NCBI RefSeq assembly: GCF_009857535.1
Contig: NZ_WWCS01000002.1
Span: 466,223 to 530,222, forward strand
Direction of reading: 5' to 3'
Source: Duganella margarita
Lineage (GTDB): Bacteria; Pseudomonadota; Gammaproteobacteria; Burkholderiales; Burkholderiaceae_D
Length of the DNA: 64,000 nucleotides
Position 1 is the first letter of the stretch; each line of letters starts with the position of its first letter. The notes beneath the pieces are model-generated. The model ran no database searches. It was not told the DNA's origin and saw only the letters and a program-made list of their open reading frames with translations. This document shows, piece after piece, positions 25,699 to 34,513 of the stretch. The translations under genes were made by a program, and so were the position numbers.

Positions 25699-26703
25699 AT
25701 GAAGAAATTACTGAGCACGGCGGCTATTGCCGTGATGATGGCTTTTGCAGGCGGTAACGCCATGGCCGACGCCAAGAACCCGAAAATCGGCTTTTCGATC
25801 GACGACCTGCGGCTGGAGCGCTGGGCGCGCGATCGCGACTACTTCGTCGCCGCCGCCGAGCAGCAGGGCGCCAAGGTGTACGTGCAGTCGGCCGACGCCA
25901 GCGAGCAGCGCCAGATCGCCCAGATCGAGAACCTGATCTCGCGCGGCGTCGACGTGCTGGTCATCGTGCCGTACAACGCCACGGTGCTGACCAACGCCAT
26001 CCGCGAAGCCAAGAAGGCCAAGATCAAAGTCATTTCCTACGATCGTCTGATCCTGAACGCCGATATCGACGCCTACATCTCGTTCGATAACAATATGGTC
26101 GGCCAGTTGCAGGCGCAGGGCGTGCTGGCGGTGAAACCGAAGGGTAATTTCTATCTGCTGGGCGGCGCGCCGACCGACAGCAACGCCAAGATGCTGCGCG
26201 AAGGCCAGCTGAAAGTGCTGCAGCCGCTGATCGACAAGGGTGATATCAAGGTGGTCGGAAAGCAGTGGGTCAAGGACTGGAGCCCGTCCGAGGCGATGTC
26301 CATCGTTGAAAATGCGCTGACCGCCAACGGCAACAAGATCGACGCCGTGGTGGCCTCCAACGACGCCACCGCCGGCGGCGCGATCCAGGCGCTGGCTTCG
26401 CAAAAGCTGGACGGCAAGGTGGCCGTGTCGGGCCAGGACTCCGATCTGGCCGCCGTCAAGCGCGTGATCGCAGGTACGCAGACGCTGACCGTGTACAAGC
26501 CGTTGAAGTTGATCGCGTCGGAAGCAGCCAAGCTGTCGGTGCAGCTGGTGCGCGGCGAAAAGCCGGCCTTCAACGCCAAGTACAACAACGGCTTCAAGGA
26601 AGTCGACTCGGTGTTCCTGAAGCCGATCGCGCTGACCAAGGCCAATGTGGACGTGGTCGTGAAAGACGGCTTCTATACCCAGGCCCAGCTGGCGGCCAAG
26701 TAA
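25699..26703 (+). CDS. xylF: D-xylose ABC transporter, substrate-binding protein
   Basis: 334 residues with a signal peptide (1-24, M-A-D). The rest is a periplasmic binding protein of the sugar type: I-G-F-S-I-D-D-L-R-L-E-R-W near the mature N-terminus and V-A-S-N-D-A-T-A-G-G and V-S-G-Q-D-S-D in the second lobe, all typical of XylF. It captures xylose in the periplasm for XylGH. ATG 25699 is preferred over TTG 25696; GGAGA lies 9 bases before it. A REP-like hairpin follows before xylG, which may help make more XylF than XylGH. Confidence 0.93.
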   Translation: MKKLLSTAAIAVMMAFAGGNAMADAKNPKIGFSIDDLRLERWARDRDYFVAAAEQQGAKVYVQSADASEQRQIAQIENLISRGVDVLVIVPYNATVLTNAIREAKKAKIKVISYDRLILNADIDAYISFDNNMVGQLQAQGVLAVKPKGNFYLLGGAPTDSNAKMLREGQLKVLQPLIDKGDIKVVGKQWVKDWSPSEAMSIVENALTANGNKIDAVVASNDATAGGAIQALASQKLDGKVAVSGQDSDLAAVKRVIAGTQTLTVYKPLKLIASEAAKLSVQLVRGEKPAFNAKYNNGFKEVDSVFLKPIALTKANVDVVVKDGFYTQAQLAAK

Positions 26704-26715
26704 GGTATGCGTTCT

Positions 26716-26793
26716 ATGGGCTCCCGCCTGCGCGGGAGCGACGCGTCCGCCGTCATTCCGCACCGGCGGGCCGCCGCGCAGGCGGGAATCCAT
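26716..26793. repeat. REP-like inverted repeat between xylF and xylG
   Basis: An inverted repeat: 26716-26735 pairs with 26774-26793 (ATGG..TCCCGCCTGCGCGG and its near complement), with a smaller hairpin CTCCCGC/GCGGGAG (26721-26738) inside the left arm. The words CCCGCCTGCGCGGG and CGCAGGCGGGAATCC are common in dispersed intergenic palindromes of proteobacteria. It could protect the upstream xylF mRNA. Confidence 0.75.
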
Positions 26794-26830
26794 GCTGCGT
26801 GAGCTCTGCACATAACTTCCCGAGAATTCC

Positions 26831-28351
26831 ATGTCCGGCTATTTGCTAGAAATGAAGGACATCGTCAAAAAATTTGGCGGTGTACCTGCGCTCGACGGTA
26901 TTGACCTCAAGGTCAGTCCCGGCGAGTGCATTGGTTTGTGCGGCGAGAATGGCGCCGGCAAATCGACCCTGATGAAAGTGCTGTCCGCCGTCTACCCGCA
27001 CGGCACCTGGGACGGCGAGATCCTGTGGAACGGCGCGCCGCTGAAGGCGCAATCGATCCGCGAAAGTGAAGCGGCCGGCATCGTCATCATCCATCAGGAG
27101 CTGATGCTGGTGCCGGAATTGTCGGTGACCGAGAATCTCTTCCTCGGCAACGAGATCACGCTGCCCGGCGGCCGCATGGATTATCCGGCCATGAACCAGC
27201 GCGCCGAAGCGCTGCTCAAAGAACTCAAGCTGGATGACGTCAACGTGGTGCTGCCGGTGTCGAACTACGGCGGCGGCCATCAGCAGCTGATCGAGATCGC
27301 CAAGGCGCTGAACAAGAACGCCAAGCTGCTGATCCTCGACGAGCCGTCGTCGTCGCTGACGGCGGCCGAAATCCAGGTGCTGCTGGAGATTATCCGCGAC
27401 CTGAAAGCCAAGGGTGTGGCCTGCGTCTACATCTCGCACAAGCTGGATGAAGTGGAAGCCATCTGCGACACCATCGTGGTGATCCGCGACGGCAAGCACA
27501 TCGCCACCACGCCGATGCAGCAGATGGATGTGCAGCAGATCATTGCGCAGATGGTCGGCCGCGAGATGAACCAGCTGTATCCGCAGCTGGAGCGCACGCA
27601 GGGCGACATCGTGTTCGAGGCACGCAACGTCACCTGCTACGACGTCGACAAGCCGGAACGCAAAAAAGTGAAGAACGTCTCCTTCCAGCTGCGCAAGGGC
27701 GAGATCCTTGGCATCGCAGGGCTGGTCGGCGCGGGCCGAACGGAACTGGTGTCGGCGCTGTTTGGCGCCTATCCCGGCGCGAGCGAGGCCGAGGTGTGGC
27801 TGGACGGCGCGAAGATCGATACCTCGACGCCGCTGAAGGCCATTCGCAACGGTCTGGCGCTGGTGCCGGAAGACCGCAAGCAGCACGGCATTGTGCGCGA
27901 CCTGGATGTGGGGCAGAACATCACGCTGTCGGTGCTGGGCCGCTACTCGCGCTTCAGCCGCATCGACCGCGAGGCCGAACTGAAAACCGTGAGCGAGGAA
28001 ATCGCGCGCCTCGGCCTGAAGACGGCCAGTCCCTTCCTGTCGATTACCTCGCTCTCGGGAGGCAACCAGCAGAAGGCGGTGCTGTCCAAGATGCTGCTGA
28101 CCCGGCCCAAGGTGCTGATCCTCGATGAACCCACACGCGGCGTGGACGTCGGCGCCAAGTTCGAAATCTACAAGCTGATGCTGGAACTGGCCAGCCAGGG
28201 CATGTCCATCATCATGGTGTCGTCGGAACTGGCCGAGGTGCTGGGCGTGTCCGACCGCGTGCTGGTGATGGGCGAAGGGCAATTGCGCGGTGATTTCGTC
28301 AATCAGAATCTGACTCAGGAAATGCTGCTGTCGGCAGCGATACATCAATGA
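26831..28351 (+). CDS. xylG: D-xylose ABC transporter, ATP-binding protein
   Basis: 506 residues with two fused ABC ATPase halves, as in sugar importers (RbsA/XylG). The first half has Walker [10 protein letters not shown] at 38-46 and Walker B L-I-L-D-E-P. The second has a degenerate Walker A (G-L-V-G-A-G-R-T-E), signature L-S-G-G-N-Q-Q-K and [15 protein letters not shown]. It powers xylose import with XylH. The stop overlaps the xylH start (ATGA). Confidence 0.94.
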   Translation: MSGYLLEMKDIVKKFGGVPALDGIDLKVSPGECIGLCGENGAGKSTLMKVLSAVYPHGTWDGEILWNGAPLKAQSIRESEAAGIVIIHQELMLVPELSVTENLFLGNEITLPGGRMDYPAMNQRAEALLKELKLDDVNVVLPVSNYGGGHQQLIEIAKALNKNAKLLILDEPSSSLTAAEIQVLLEIIRDLKAKGVACVYISHKLDEVEAICDTIVVIRDGKHIATTPMQQMDVQQIIAQMVGREMNQLYPQLERTQGDIVFEARNVTCYDVDKPERKKVKNVSFQLRKGEILGIAGLVGAGRTELVSALFGAYPGASEAEVWLDGAKIDTSTPLKAIRNGLALVPEDRKQHGIVRDLDVGQNITLSVLGRYSRFSRIDREAELKTVSEEIARLGLKTASPFLSITSLSGGNQQKAVLSKMLLTRPKVLILDEPTRGVDVGAKFEIYKLMLELASQGMSIIMVSSELAEVLGVSDRVLVMGEGQLRGDFVNQNLTQEMLLSAAIHQ

Positions 28352-29490
28352 ATCCAACCAAAATCAAACAGCTGTTCACGCAGTACAAAATCCTGGCGCT
28401 GCTAATCGCCATTGCCGTCATCTGGGCCTTCTTCAGCTTCAAGACCGATGGCGGTTTCATCTCCCCTCGCAACCTGTCCAACCTGATGCGCCAGATGGCG
28501 GTGACCGGCGTGGTGGCGTGCGGCATGGCCTTCGTCATCATCGCCGGCGAGATCGATCTGTCGGTCGGTTCGCTGCTCGGGCTATTGGGCGGTATTGCGG
28601 CGGTGCTGGACGTAACGCACCACTTGCCGGTGGCGGCCACCATCGCGGTGGTGCTGGCGTGTGGCCTGGTGCTTGGCCTGTTCAATGGCTGGCTGACAGC
28701 GTATGCCGGCATCCCGTCGTTCATTGTGGGCCTGGGCGGCATGCTGGCGTATCGCGGCATTGTGCTGGGCGTGACGGACGGCGCGACGGTGGCGCCGGTG
28801 TCGGATTCGCTGGTGCAGTTGGGGCAGGGCTACCTGCCGCCGCAGATCGGCGTGGCGCTCGGTGTGGCCTTGTTCGTGCTGGCGGCGGTGCTGATCTGGC
28901 GCCAGCGCGTGAACCTGGCGCGCCACCATCTGCCGGTGCCGGCATTGTGGCGGCATGGTCTGCGCCTGGCGGCGATTGGCGTGGTGTTGTTCGCATTTGT
29001 CACCACGCTGAACGAATACGAAGGCATTCCGCTGCCGGTGCTGCTGTTGCTGGTGCTGTTGGGGATCTTCAGCTACGTGGCGACGCAGACGGTGTTCGGC
29101 CGCCGCATCTACTCGGTGGGCTCGAACATGGAGGCCACGCGACTGTCCGGCATCAACGTGCAGGCAGTGAAGCTGTGGATCTTCGGGATCATGGGTTTGA
29201 TGTGCGCCCTGGCCGGTTTGTTGAACACTGCGCGGCTGGCGGCAGGTTCGCCATCGGCCGGCACCTCCGGCGAGCTGGATGCGATCGCGGCCTGCTTCAT
29301 CGGCGGCACCTCGATGCGAGGCGGCTCAGGCACCGTGTACGGCGCGCTGATTGGCGCGCTGGTGATGGCGTCGCTCGATAACGGCATGTCGATGCTGGAT
29401 GTCGATACCTACTGGCAGATGATCGTCAAGGGCGCGATCCTGACGCTGGCGGTATGGGTGGATGTGGCGACGCGCTCAGGCCGGCGTTAA
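28348..29490 (+). CDS. xylH: D-xylose ABC transporter, permease
   Basis: 380 residues, about ten membrane segments, of the BPD_transp_2 family. The conserved G-E-I-D-L-S-V-G-S near residue 70 and the C-terminal [18 protein letters not shown] block mark sugar permeases of the RbsC/XylH type. It forms the membrane channel with XylG and receives xylose from XylF. It is the last gene of the xylB-xylFGH unit. Confidence 0.93.
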   Translation: MNPTKIKQLFTQYKILALLIAIAVIWAFFSFKTDGGFISPRNLSNLMRQMAVTGVVACGMAFVIIAGEIDLSVGSLLGLLGGIAAVLDVTHHLPVAATIAVVLACGLVLGLFNGWLTAYAGIPSFIVGLGGMLAYRGIVLGVTDGATVAPVSDSLVQLGQGYLPPQIGVALGVALFVLAAVLIWRQRVNLARHHLPVPALWRHGLRLAAIGVVLFAFVTTLNEYEGIPLPVLLLLVLLGIFSYVATQTVFGRRIYSVGSNMEATRLSGINVQAVKLWIFGIMGLMCALAGLLNTARLAAGSPSAGTSGELDAIAACFIGGTSMRGGSGTVYGALIGALVMASLDNGMSMLDVDTYWQMIVKGAILTLAVWVDVATRSGRR

Positions 29491-29502
29491 ACGTTTTTTT
29501 CA

Positions 29503-29528
29503 ACGCGGCCCGCGCAGCCGGGCCGCGT
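29503..29528 (+). terminator. GC-rich stem-loop after xylH, no U tail
   Basis: Nine or ten base pairs, ACGCGGCCC (29503-29511) with GGGCCGCGT (29520-29528). There is a T7 run before the stem (29494-29500) but none after it. It may slow or end transcription after xylH, or stabilise the 3' end. Apart from this and XylR box 3, the 345 bases between xylH and the receptor gene hold no gene that I can see. Confidence 0.45.
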
Positions 29529-29572
29529 ATCTGTGGGATTCTCGCGACGATTGCTGATTATCATTCTTCGCA

Positions 29573-29594
29573 TTGGTGAATTTCGCAATTGCGA
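29573..29594 (+). promoter_or_regulatory. Putative XylR box 3
   Basis: 22-bp word TTGGTGAATTTCGCAATTGC plus GA, differing from boxes 1 and 2 at three positions. The right part, TCGCAATTGCGA, is palindromic. It lies about 240 bases before the receptor-GH operon, so a long 5' leader or a further promoter element must lie between. Confidence 0.6.
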
Positions 29595-29835
29595 CTCAAT
29601 TGTGTAACTTGCACAATGGTTCAAAGTCGCGCGCCGTGGCACCCCGCCAGCCGGCAGCAGCGATAAAAAAATACAGACGAGCGAGACCTTATCAATGACG
29701 ACCAGTTTAATGCGCTGTCCAGCGCCGGCGGGCTCCCTTACCCCGCAAGTCCTTTAACCCCCACAGATGACGAGAAATACCAATAATAAGTGGCCAAAGA
29801 GCCATGAAATATTCGTATAACTTTGGAGAGTGTAG

Positions 29836-32823
29836 ATGAAACAGTTCAAAAAAACGGCTATCGCAATGGGCCTGGCCCAGATGACGATGATGCTGAGCGG
29901 CGCGGCAATGGCCCAGACGACCGATGCACCGAAGACCAATGACGCGCCGGTTGCAGAACCGGTCGCGGTGATCGTGACCGGCCAGCGCGCAGCGCTGCAA
30001 TCGGCGCAGAAGATCAAACAGAATTCCGATGAAATCGTTGACTCCATCGTCGCCGAAGACATGGGCAAGCTGCCGGACCGCTCGGTGACCGAGGTGCTGC
30101 AACGCGTGGTTGGCGTGACCATCGACCGCACCATGGCCAAGGGCGATCCGGAGCACTTCTCGGTGGAGGGCTCGGGCGTGTCGATTCGTGGCCTGAGCTA
30201 CGTGCGCTCGGAACTGAACGGCCGCGATTCGTTCTCGGCCAACGGCGGCCGTTCGCTGAACTTTGAAGACGTGCCACCAGAACTGGTGTCCGGCGTCGAC
30301 ATCTACAAGAATCCATCGGCGGAACAGATTGAAGGCGGCATCGGCGGCCTGGTCAACCTGCGCACCGCCATGCCGTTCGATTACAAAGGCTTCAAAGCCT
30401 CGATCTCGGCCGACCGCACCTGGTCGGAACTGAAGAAGGGCAAGACCTCGCCATCGTATTCCGGCCTGGTGTCGGACCGCTGGAAAACCCCGATCGGTGA
30501 AGTCGGCGCCTTGCTGGATCTGGCCTACTCGGAAAGCGCGACCCGCACCGACGCTTTCCAGGTCGAGCCGTACTATCCACTGAAGGATGCCAACGGCAAT
30601 GCGGTCTACGTGCCGAAAGGCGCGCAATGGCGCACACTGGAATTCAACCGCAAGCGCGAAGGTGCGTACGGCGCGCTACAGTGGAAAAAGGACGAGTGGT
30701 CGAGCGGCCTGACTTACTTCAAATCGAAGTACGAAATGAAGTGGGACGAGCAGGCGATTTTCGCGCAATCGAGCCCGTACAATATCCGCGTCTCGCCTGA
30801 TTCGACCTTCAATGCCCAGGGCGCGCTGCAGACCGGCACCCTGACCGATTCCACCGGCGCCGGCATCAACTTCGGCGACGACACCCGCGCCGCCAACCGC
30901 AAGTCCGACACCACCGACCTGTCGTGGAATCTGCGCTGGCGCAAGGACAGCTGGACCGTCACCACCGACCTGCAGCACATCAAGGCCAAGACCAACAGCT
31001 TCGACTCCACCGTTGCTACCGCCATCCAGCTGCCAAAGGAAAAGCTGGACCTGACCGGCAGCGTGCCGAACCTGATCTTCGACGCTTCGGACCGCGCTTA
31101 CCTGGCCAACCCGAACAACTACTACTGGGCCTTCACCCAGGAGCACCTGGACCGCAGCACGGCCAAGGAAAACGCCTGGAAGACCGACGTCAAATATGAC
31201 TTCGACAATCCGGTGCTGCGCGACGTGCGTTTCGGCGTGCGCTTTACCGACCGTTCGGCGACCACCACCAACAGTAACCCAAGCTACAACTGGGCCGCGA
31301 TCACCCAGCCATGGCAGGGCGAGATCTCGCACCTGGCTTACCTGAGCGATCCGCGCTTCTCGGGTAATACCAACCTGCATAGCTTCAATAACTTCTTCAA
31401 CGGCAGCGTGTCCGTGCCGTCGGTGGTGTTCCCGAATGTGTCGCTGGCCCAGGGCTATCCAGGCACCTACGCTACGCTGCACACCTATCACGATCTGCTG
31501 TGCGCGGAAGCGGGCAATACCTGCGCGCCATGGACGCCGGCCACCTTCGGCACCGATCCTGCCGGTACCAACGACCAGTCGGAAAAAACCAAGGCCCTGT
31601 ATGGCCAGCTGCGTTTCGGCTGGGATGAGCTGAAATATCCGGTGGACGGCAATATCGGCCTGCGTTATGTGAAGACCGATTCGACCGCGCATGGTTACAC
31701 GGTCTTTACTGCGAACCTGCCGACCGGTCCAACCCAGGGTGTGCCGATTCCGACCATTTCGCCGTTTTCGAAAGCCCAGGATTTCGACAACACCTACCAC
31801 AACGTGCTGCCTAGCCTGAACCTGCGCCTGAAAGCCACCGACACGCTGCAATTCCGCTTTGCGGCAGCGACGGCGATCTCGCGTCCGGACTTCACCCAGC
31901 TGCAGGCCTACACCACGCTGTCGCAGACGGCCAACACCACCACCGTCAATGGCGTCACCACGGTCAACAGCGTGGACCTGAGCGGCACTGGCAGCGGCAA
32001 TCCGAACCTGCGTCCAACCACGTCCAAGCAGCTCGACCTGACCATGGAATGGTATTTCGCGCCTACCGGTTCGTTCACCGCAGCGGTGTTCAACAAGCGC
32101 CTGAAAGACATCATCATCAACCAGGTGTACAACTACCAGTTGCCGGACACCAGCGGCAAGCTGCAGAACTTCACCACCACCGGTCCTGTCAACGGCGCCC
32201 GTGGCCATGCTCGCGGTATCGAGCTGGCTTACCAGCAGTACTTCGACAAACTGCCGGGCGCCTTGTCCGGCCTGGGCGTGCAGGCCAACTTCACTTTCGT
32301 CGACAGCAAGCGCGATCTGTATAACCCGGTGTATTCGAAGTACTGCACCGGCGGCGACAGCGCAGCGAACGTCAATCTGAACCTGAACGGCTGCGATACC
32401 AACGGCACCACCTTCGGCAATCTGCCGCTGGAAAACCTGTCGCGCCAATCGTATAACCTGGCGCTGTTGTACGACAAAGGTCCATGGTCGGCGCGCCTGG
32501 CCTACAATTGGCGTTCGAAATCGCTGCAAGGCGTGAACGTCAACGGCACCAAGGGCAGCGACGGCACGGATTCCAATCCAGCCAGCCCGACCTACGGCCA
32601 GACCAATGTGGCGTGGGCGCTGCCTACCTGGGCAGATTCCTACGGCCAGCTGGATGCGTCGGCGTTCTACAAATTCAGCGACAAGGTGTCGCTGGGCGTG
32701 GAAGCGCAGAACTTGACCGACTCCACCTACAAACAGCTGATGCAGCAAAATATCGGTATGATGGGACGCGCATGGTTCAAGACCGGCCGCCGCGTGGTGG
32801 CTAAACTGAGCTACGACTTCTAA
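29836..32823 (+). CDS. TonB-dependent receptor, xyloglucan oligosaccharide uptake
   Basis: 995 residues. Signal peptide 1-26 (M-A-Q), then a TonB-box-like segment (V-A-V-I-V-T-G-Q-R-A-A-L-Q-S-A). The plug has D-S-I-V-A-E-D-M-G-K-L-P-D-R-S-V-T-E, typical of the Caulobacter/Xanthomonas carbohydrate receptor class, followed by a large beta-barrel ending in an aromatic (Y-D-F). It should bring xyloglucan oligosaccharides into the periplasm, where GH35, GH31, GH39 and GH95 act. GGAGAG precedes the ATG. First gene of a five-gene operon. Confidence 0.9.
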   Translation: MKQFKKTAIAMGLAQMTMMLSGAAMAQTTDAPKTNDAPVAEPVAVIVTGQRAALQSAQKIKQNSDEIVDSIVAEDMGKLPDRSVTEVLQRVVGVTIDRTMAKGDPEHFSVEGSGVSIRGLSYVRSELNGRDSFSANGGRSLNFEDVPPELVSGVDIYKNPSAEQIEGGIGGLVNLRTAMPFDYKGFKASISADRTWSELKKGKTSPSYSGLVSDRWKTPIGEVGALLDLAYSESATRTDAFQVEPYYPLKDANGNAVYVPKGAQWRTLEFNRKREGAYGALQWKKDEWSSGLTYFKSKYEMKWDEQAIFAQSSPYNIRVSPDSTFNAQGALQTGTLTDSTGAGINFGDDTRAANRKSDTTDLSWNLRWRKDSWTVTTDLQHIKAKTNSFDSTVATAIQLPKEKLDLTGSVPNLIFDASDRAYLANPNNYYWAFTQEHLDRSTAKENAWKTDVKYDFDNPVLRDVRFGVRFTDRSATTTNSNPSYNWAAITQPWQGEISHLAYLSDPRFSGNTNLHSFNNFFNGSVSVPSVVFPNVSLAQGYPGTYATLHTYHDLLCAEAGNTCAPWTPATFGTDPAGTNDQSEKTKALYGQLRFGWDELKYPVDGNIGLRYVKTDSTAHGYTVFTANLPTGPTQGVPIPTISPFSKAQDFDNTYHNVLPSLNLRLKATDTLQFRFAAATAISRPDFTQLQAYTTLSQTANTTTVNGVTTVNSVDLSGTGSGNPNLRPTTSKQLDLTMEWYFAPTGSFTAAVFNKRLKDIIINQVYNYQLPDTSGKLQNFTTTGPVNGARGHARGIELAYQQYFDKLPGALSGLGVQANFTFVDSKRDLYNPVYSKYCTGGDSAANVNLNLNGCDTNGTTFGNLPLENLSRQSYNLALLYDKGPWSARLAYNWRSKSLQGVNVNGTKGSDGTDSNPASPTYGQTNVAWALPTWADSYGQLDASAFYKFSDKVSLGVEAQNLTDSTYKQLMQQNIGMMGRAWFKTGRRVVAKLSYDF

Positions 32824-32844
32824 TCTGAAAAAGGCTTAATCACG

Positions 32845-34494
32845 ATGAAGCAAACCGCCCGCCAGCTTGTTACCAGTTTCAGTTTTTTGATGGCCGCAGC
32901 TGGCGCGGCGGCCGCCGCCTCCGAGCTACCGCAGATTGTGAAGAAGGATGGCCGTTTCGCCTTGATGGTGGACGGCGCGCCTTTCGTCATTCTCGGTGGC
33001 CAGGCGCAGAATTCCAGTAACTACCCGCTGGCCCTGAACAAGGTCTTCGCGGCCATCAAGGACATGCACGCCAACACCCTCGAAATCCCGGTCGCCTGGG
33101 AGCAGGTCGAGCGGGAAGAGGGCAAGTTCGATTTCAGCTACGTCGATACGCTGGTGGCTGAAGCGCGCAAGAACAAAGTCAAACTGGTGCTGCTGTGGTT
33201 CGGCACCTGGAAGAACACCGGTCCAAACTACGCGCCGGAATGGGTCAAGTTCAACAACACCCGTTTCCCGCGCATGGTGTCCAAGGACGGCAAAATCACC
33301 TACTGCCTGTCGCCGCAAGGCGAAGAAACGCTGAAGGCCGACAAGAAGGCCTTCGTGGCGCTGATGGCCCACATTAAGAAGATCGACGAAGCACAGCGCA
33401 CCGTGATCATGGTGCAGGTCGAGAATGAAGTGGGCACCTACGGCTTTGCGCGCGACTACGCGCCAAAGGCCGAAGCGCAGTTTAATCAACCAGTGCCGCA
33501 AGCGGTGCTGGACTATAAAAAATCCCCGGTACCGCTGGCCAAGAGCGGCACCTGGAAGCAGGTCTACGGCGACTACGCCGACGAATACTTCCACGCCTAT
33601 TCCGTCGCCAGCTATATCGAGGAAATCGCCAAGGCCGGCCGCGCGGTCTACAACCTGCCGATGTACGTGAATAACTCGCAGCGCGATTCGACCGAAGATC
33701 CGGTCAAGCCGTGGCATGAGAACTTCGCCAGCGGCGGCCCGACTTACGACGTGATCGATATCTACCGCGCCGCCGCGCCGCATATCGATTTCGCCGGCCC
33801 GGATATCTATGGCCCGAACTGGAAAAAGTTCAACGCCTCGCTGCGCCTGTTCCAGCGCAAGGACAATCCACTGATGGTGCCGGAGATGAGCAACGCCGCC
33901 GAATACGTCCGTTACACCTATCTGGTGCTAGGCAAGGGCGCGATCGGCTTCTCGCCGTTCGGCATCGACTACGCGGACTACAGCAATTTCCCGCTCGGCC
34001 ACAAGGCGATCGACAAGACCATGGTGGAACCGTTCGGCAAAATCTACGCCGCCTTCCGTCCGATGGAACGCCAGTGGGCCAAGTGGGCGTTTGAAGGCCG
34101 CACCTACGGCGTGGCCGAAGGCGACGACCGCGCGCCGCAAACCGTGGACATGAAAGGCTGGAAGGCCACCGTCTCGTTCCGCGAGTGGCAGTTCGGCGAG
34201 CGCGAATACTTCAAGGACATCAAGGATGTGCCGGCGGGGACCGAGATCCCGAACGGCGGCGCATCGATCGCGCAGATCGGCGACAATGAATTCATCATCA
34301 TCGGCCAACGCGCGCGTGTGAAGATCGACCATGCCGAAGGCAAGTCGTCGATGTGGGGCCGGGTTGAAGAAGGCCACTACGACACTGCCGGCAAATGGAT
34401 CATGGAACGCAACTGGAACGGCGACCAGACCGATTATGGCCTCAACCTGACCGGCAATCCGGTGGTGTTGAAGGTGACGGTTGGTACATACTAA
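32845..34494 (+). CDS. GH35 beta-galactosidase with DUF5597-like C-terminus
   Basis: 549 residues, signal peptide about 1-25. TIM-barrel with the GH35 residues: acid/base Glu195 in Q-V-E-N-E-V-G and a candidate nucleophile Glu347 in P-E-M-S-N. The C-terminal part (about 390-549) is the beta-domain seen in Cellvibrio Bgl35A, which removes galactose from xyloglucan side chains. The neighbours (GH31, GH95, GH74) make that role likely here. Periplasmic by its signal peptide. It lies 21 bases after the receptor gene. Confidence 0.88.
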   Translation: MKQTARQLVTSFSFLMAAAGAAAAASELPQIVKKDGRFALMVDGAPFVILGGQAQNSSNYPLALNKVFAAIKDMHANTLEIPVAWEQVEREEGKFDFSYVDTLVAEARKNKVKLVLLWFGTWKNTGPNYAPEWVKFNNTRFPRMVSKDGKITYCLSPQGEETLKADKKAFVALMAHIKKIDEAQRTVIMVQVENEVGTYGFARDYAPKAEAQFNQPVPQAVLDYKKSPVPLAKSGTWKQVYGDYADEYFHAYSVASYIEEIAKAGRAVYNLPMYVNNSQRDSTEDPVKPWHENFASGGPTYDVIDIYRAAAPHIDFAGPDIYGPNWKKFNASLRLFQRKDNPLMVPEMSNAAEYVRYTYLVLGKGAIGFSPFGIDYADYSNFPLGHKAIDKTMVEPFGKIYAAFRPMERQWAKWAFEGRTYGVAEGDDRAPQTVDMKGWKATVSFREWQFGEREYFKDIKDVPAGTEIPNGGASIAQIGDNEFIIIGQRARVKIDHAEGKSSMWGRVEEGHYDTAGKWIMERNWNGDQTDYGLNLTGNPVVLKVTVGTY

Positions 34495-34513
34495 ATAAAA
34501 GAACGGAGACGAT

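Noticed and set aside
30676..32748. A 690-codon minus-strand open frame inside the TonB receptor gene
   Set aside because: Antisense shadow; the receptor frame has signal peptide, plug and barrel features.
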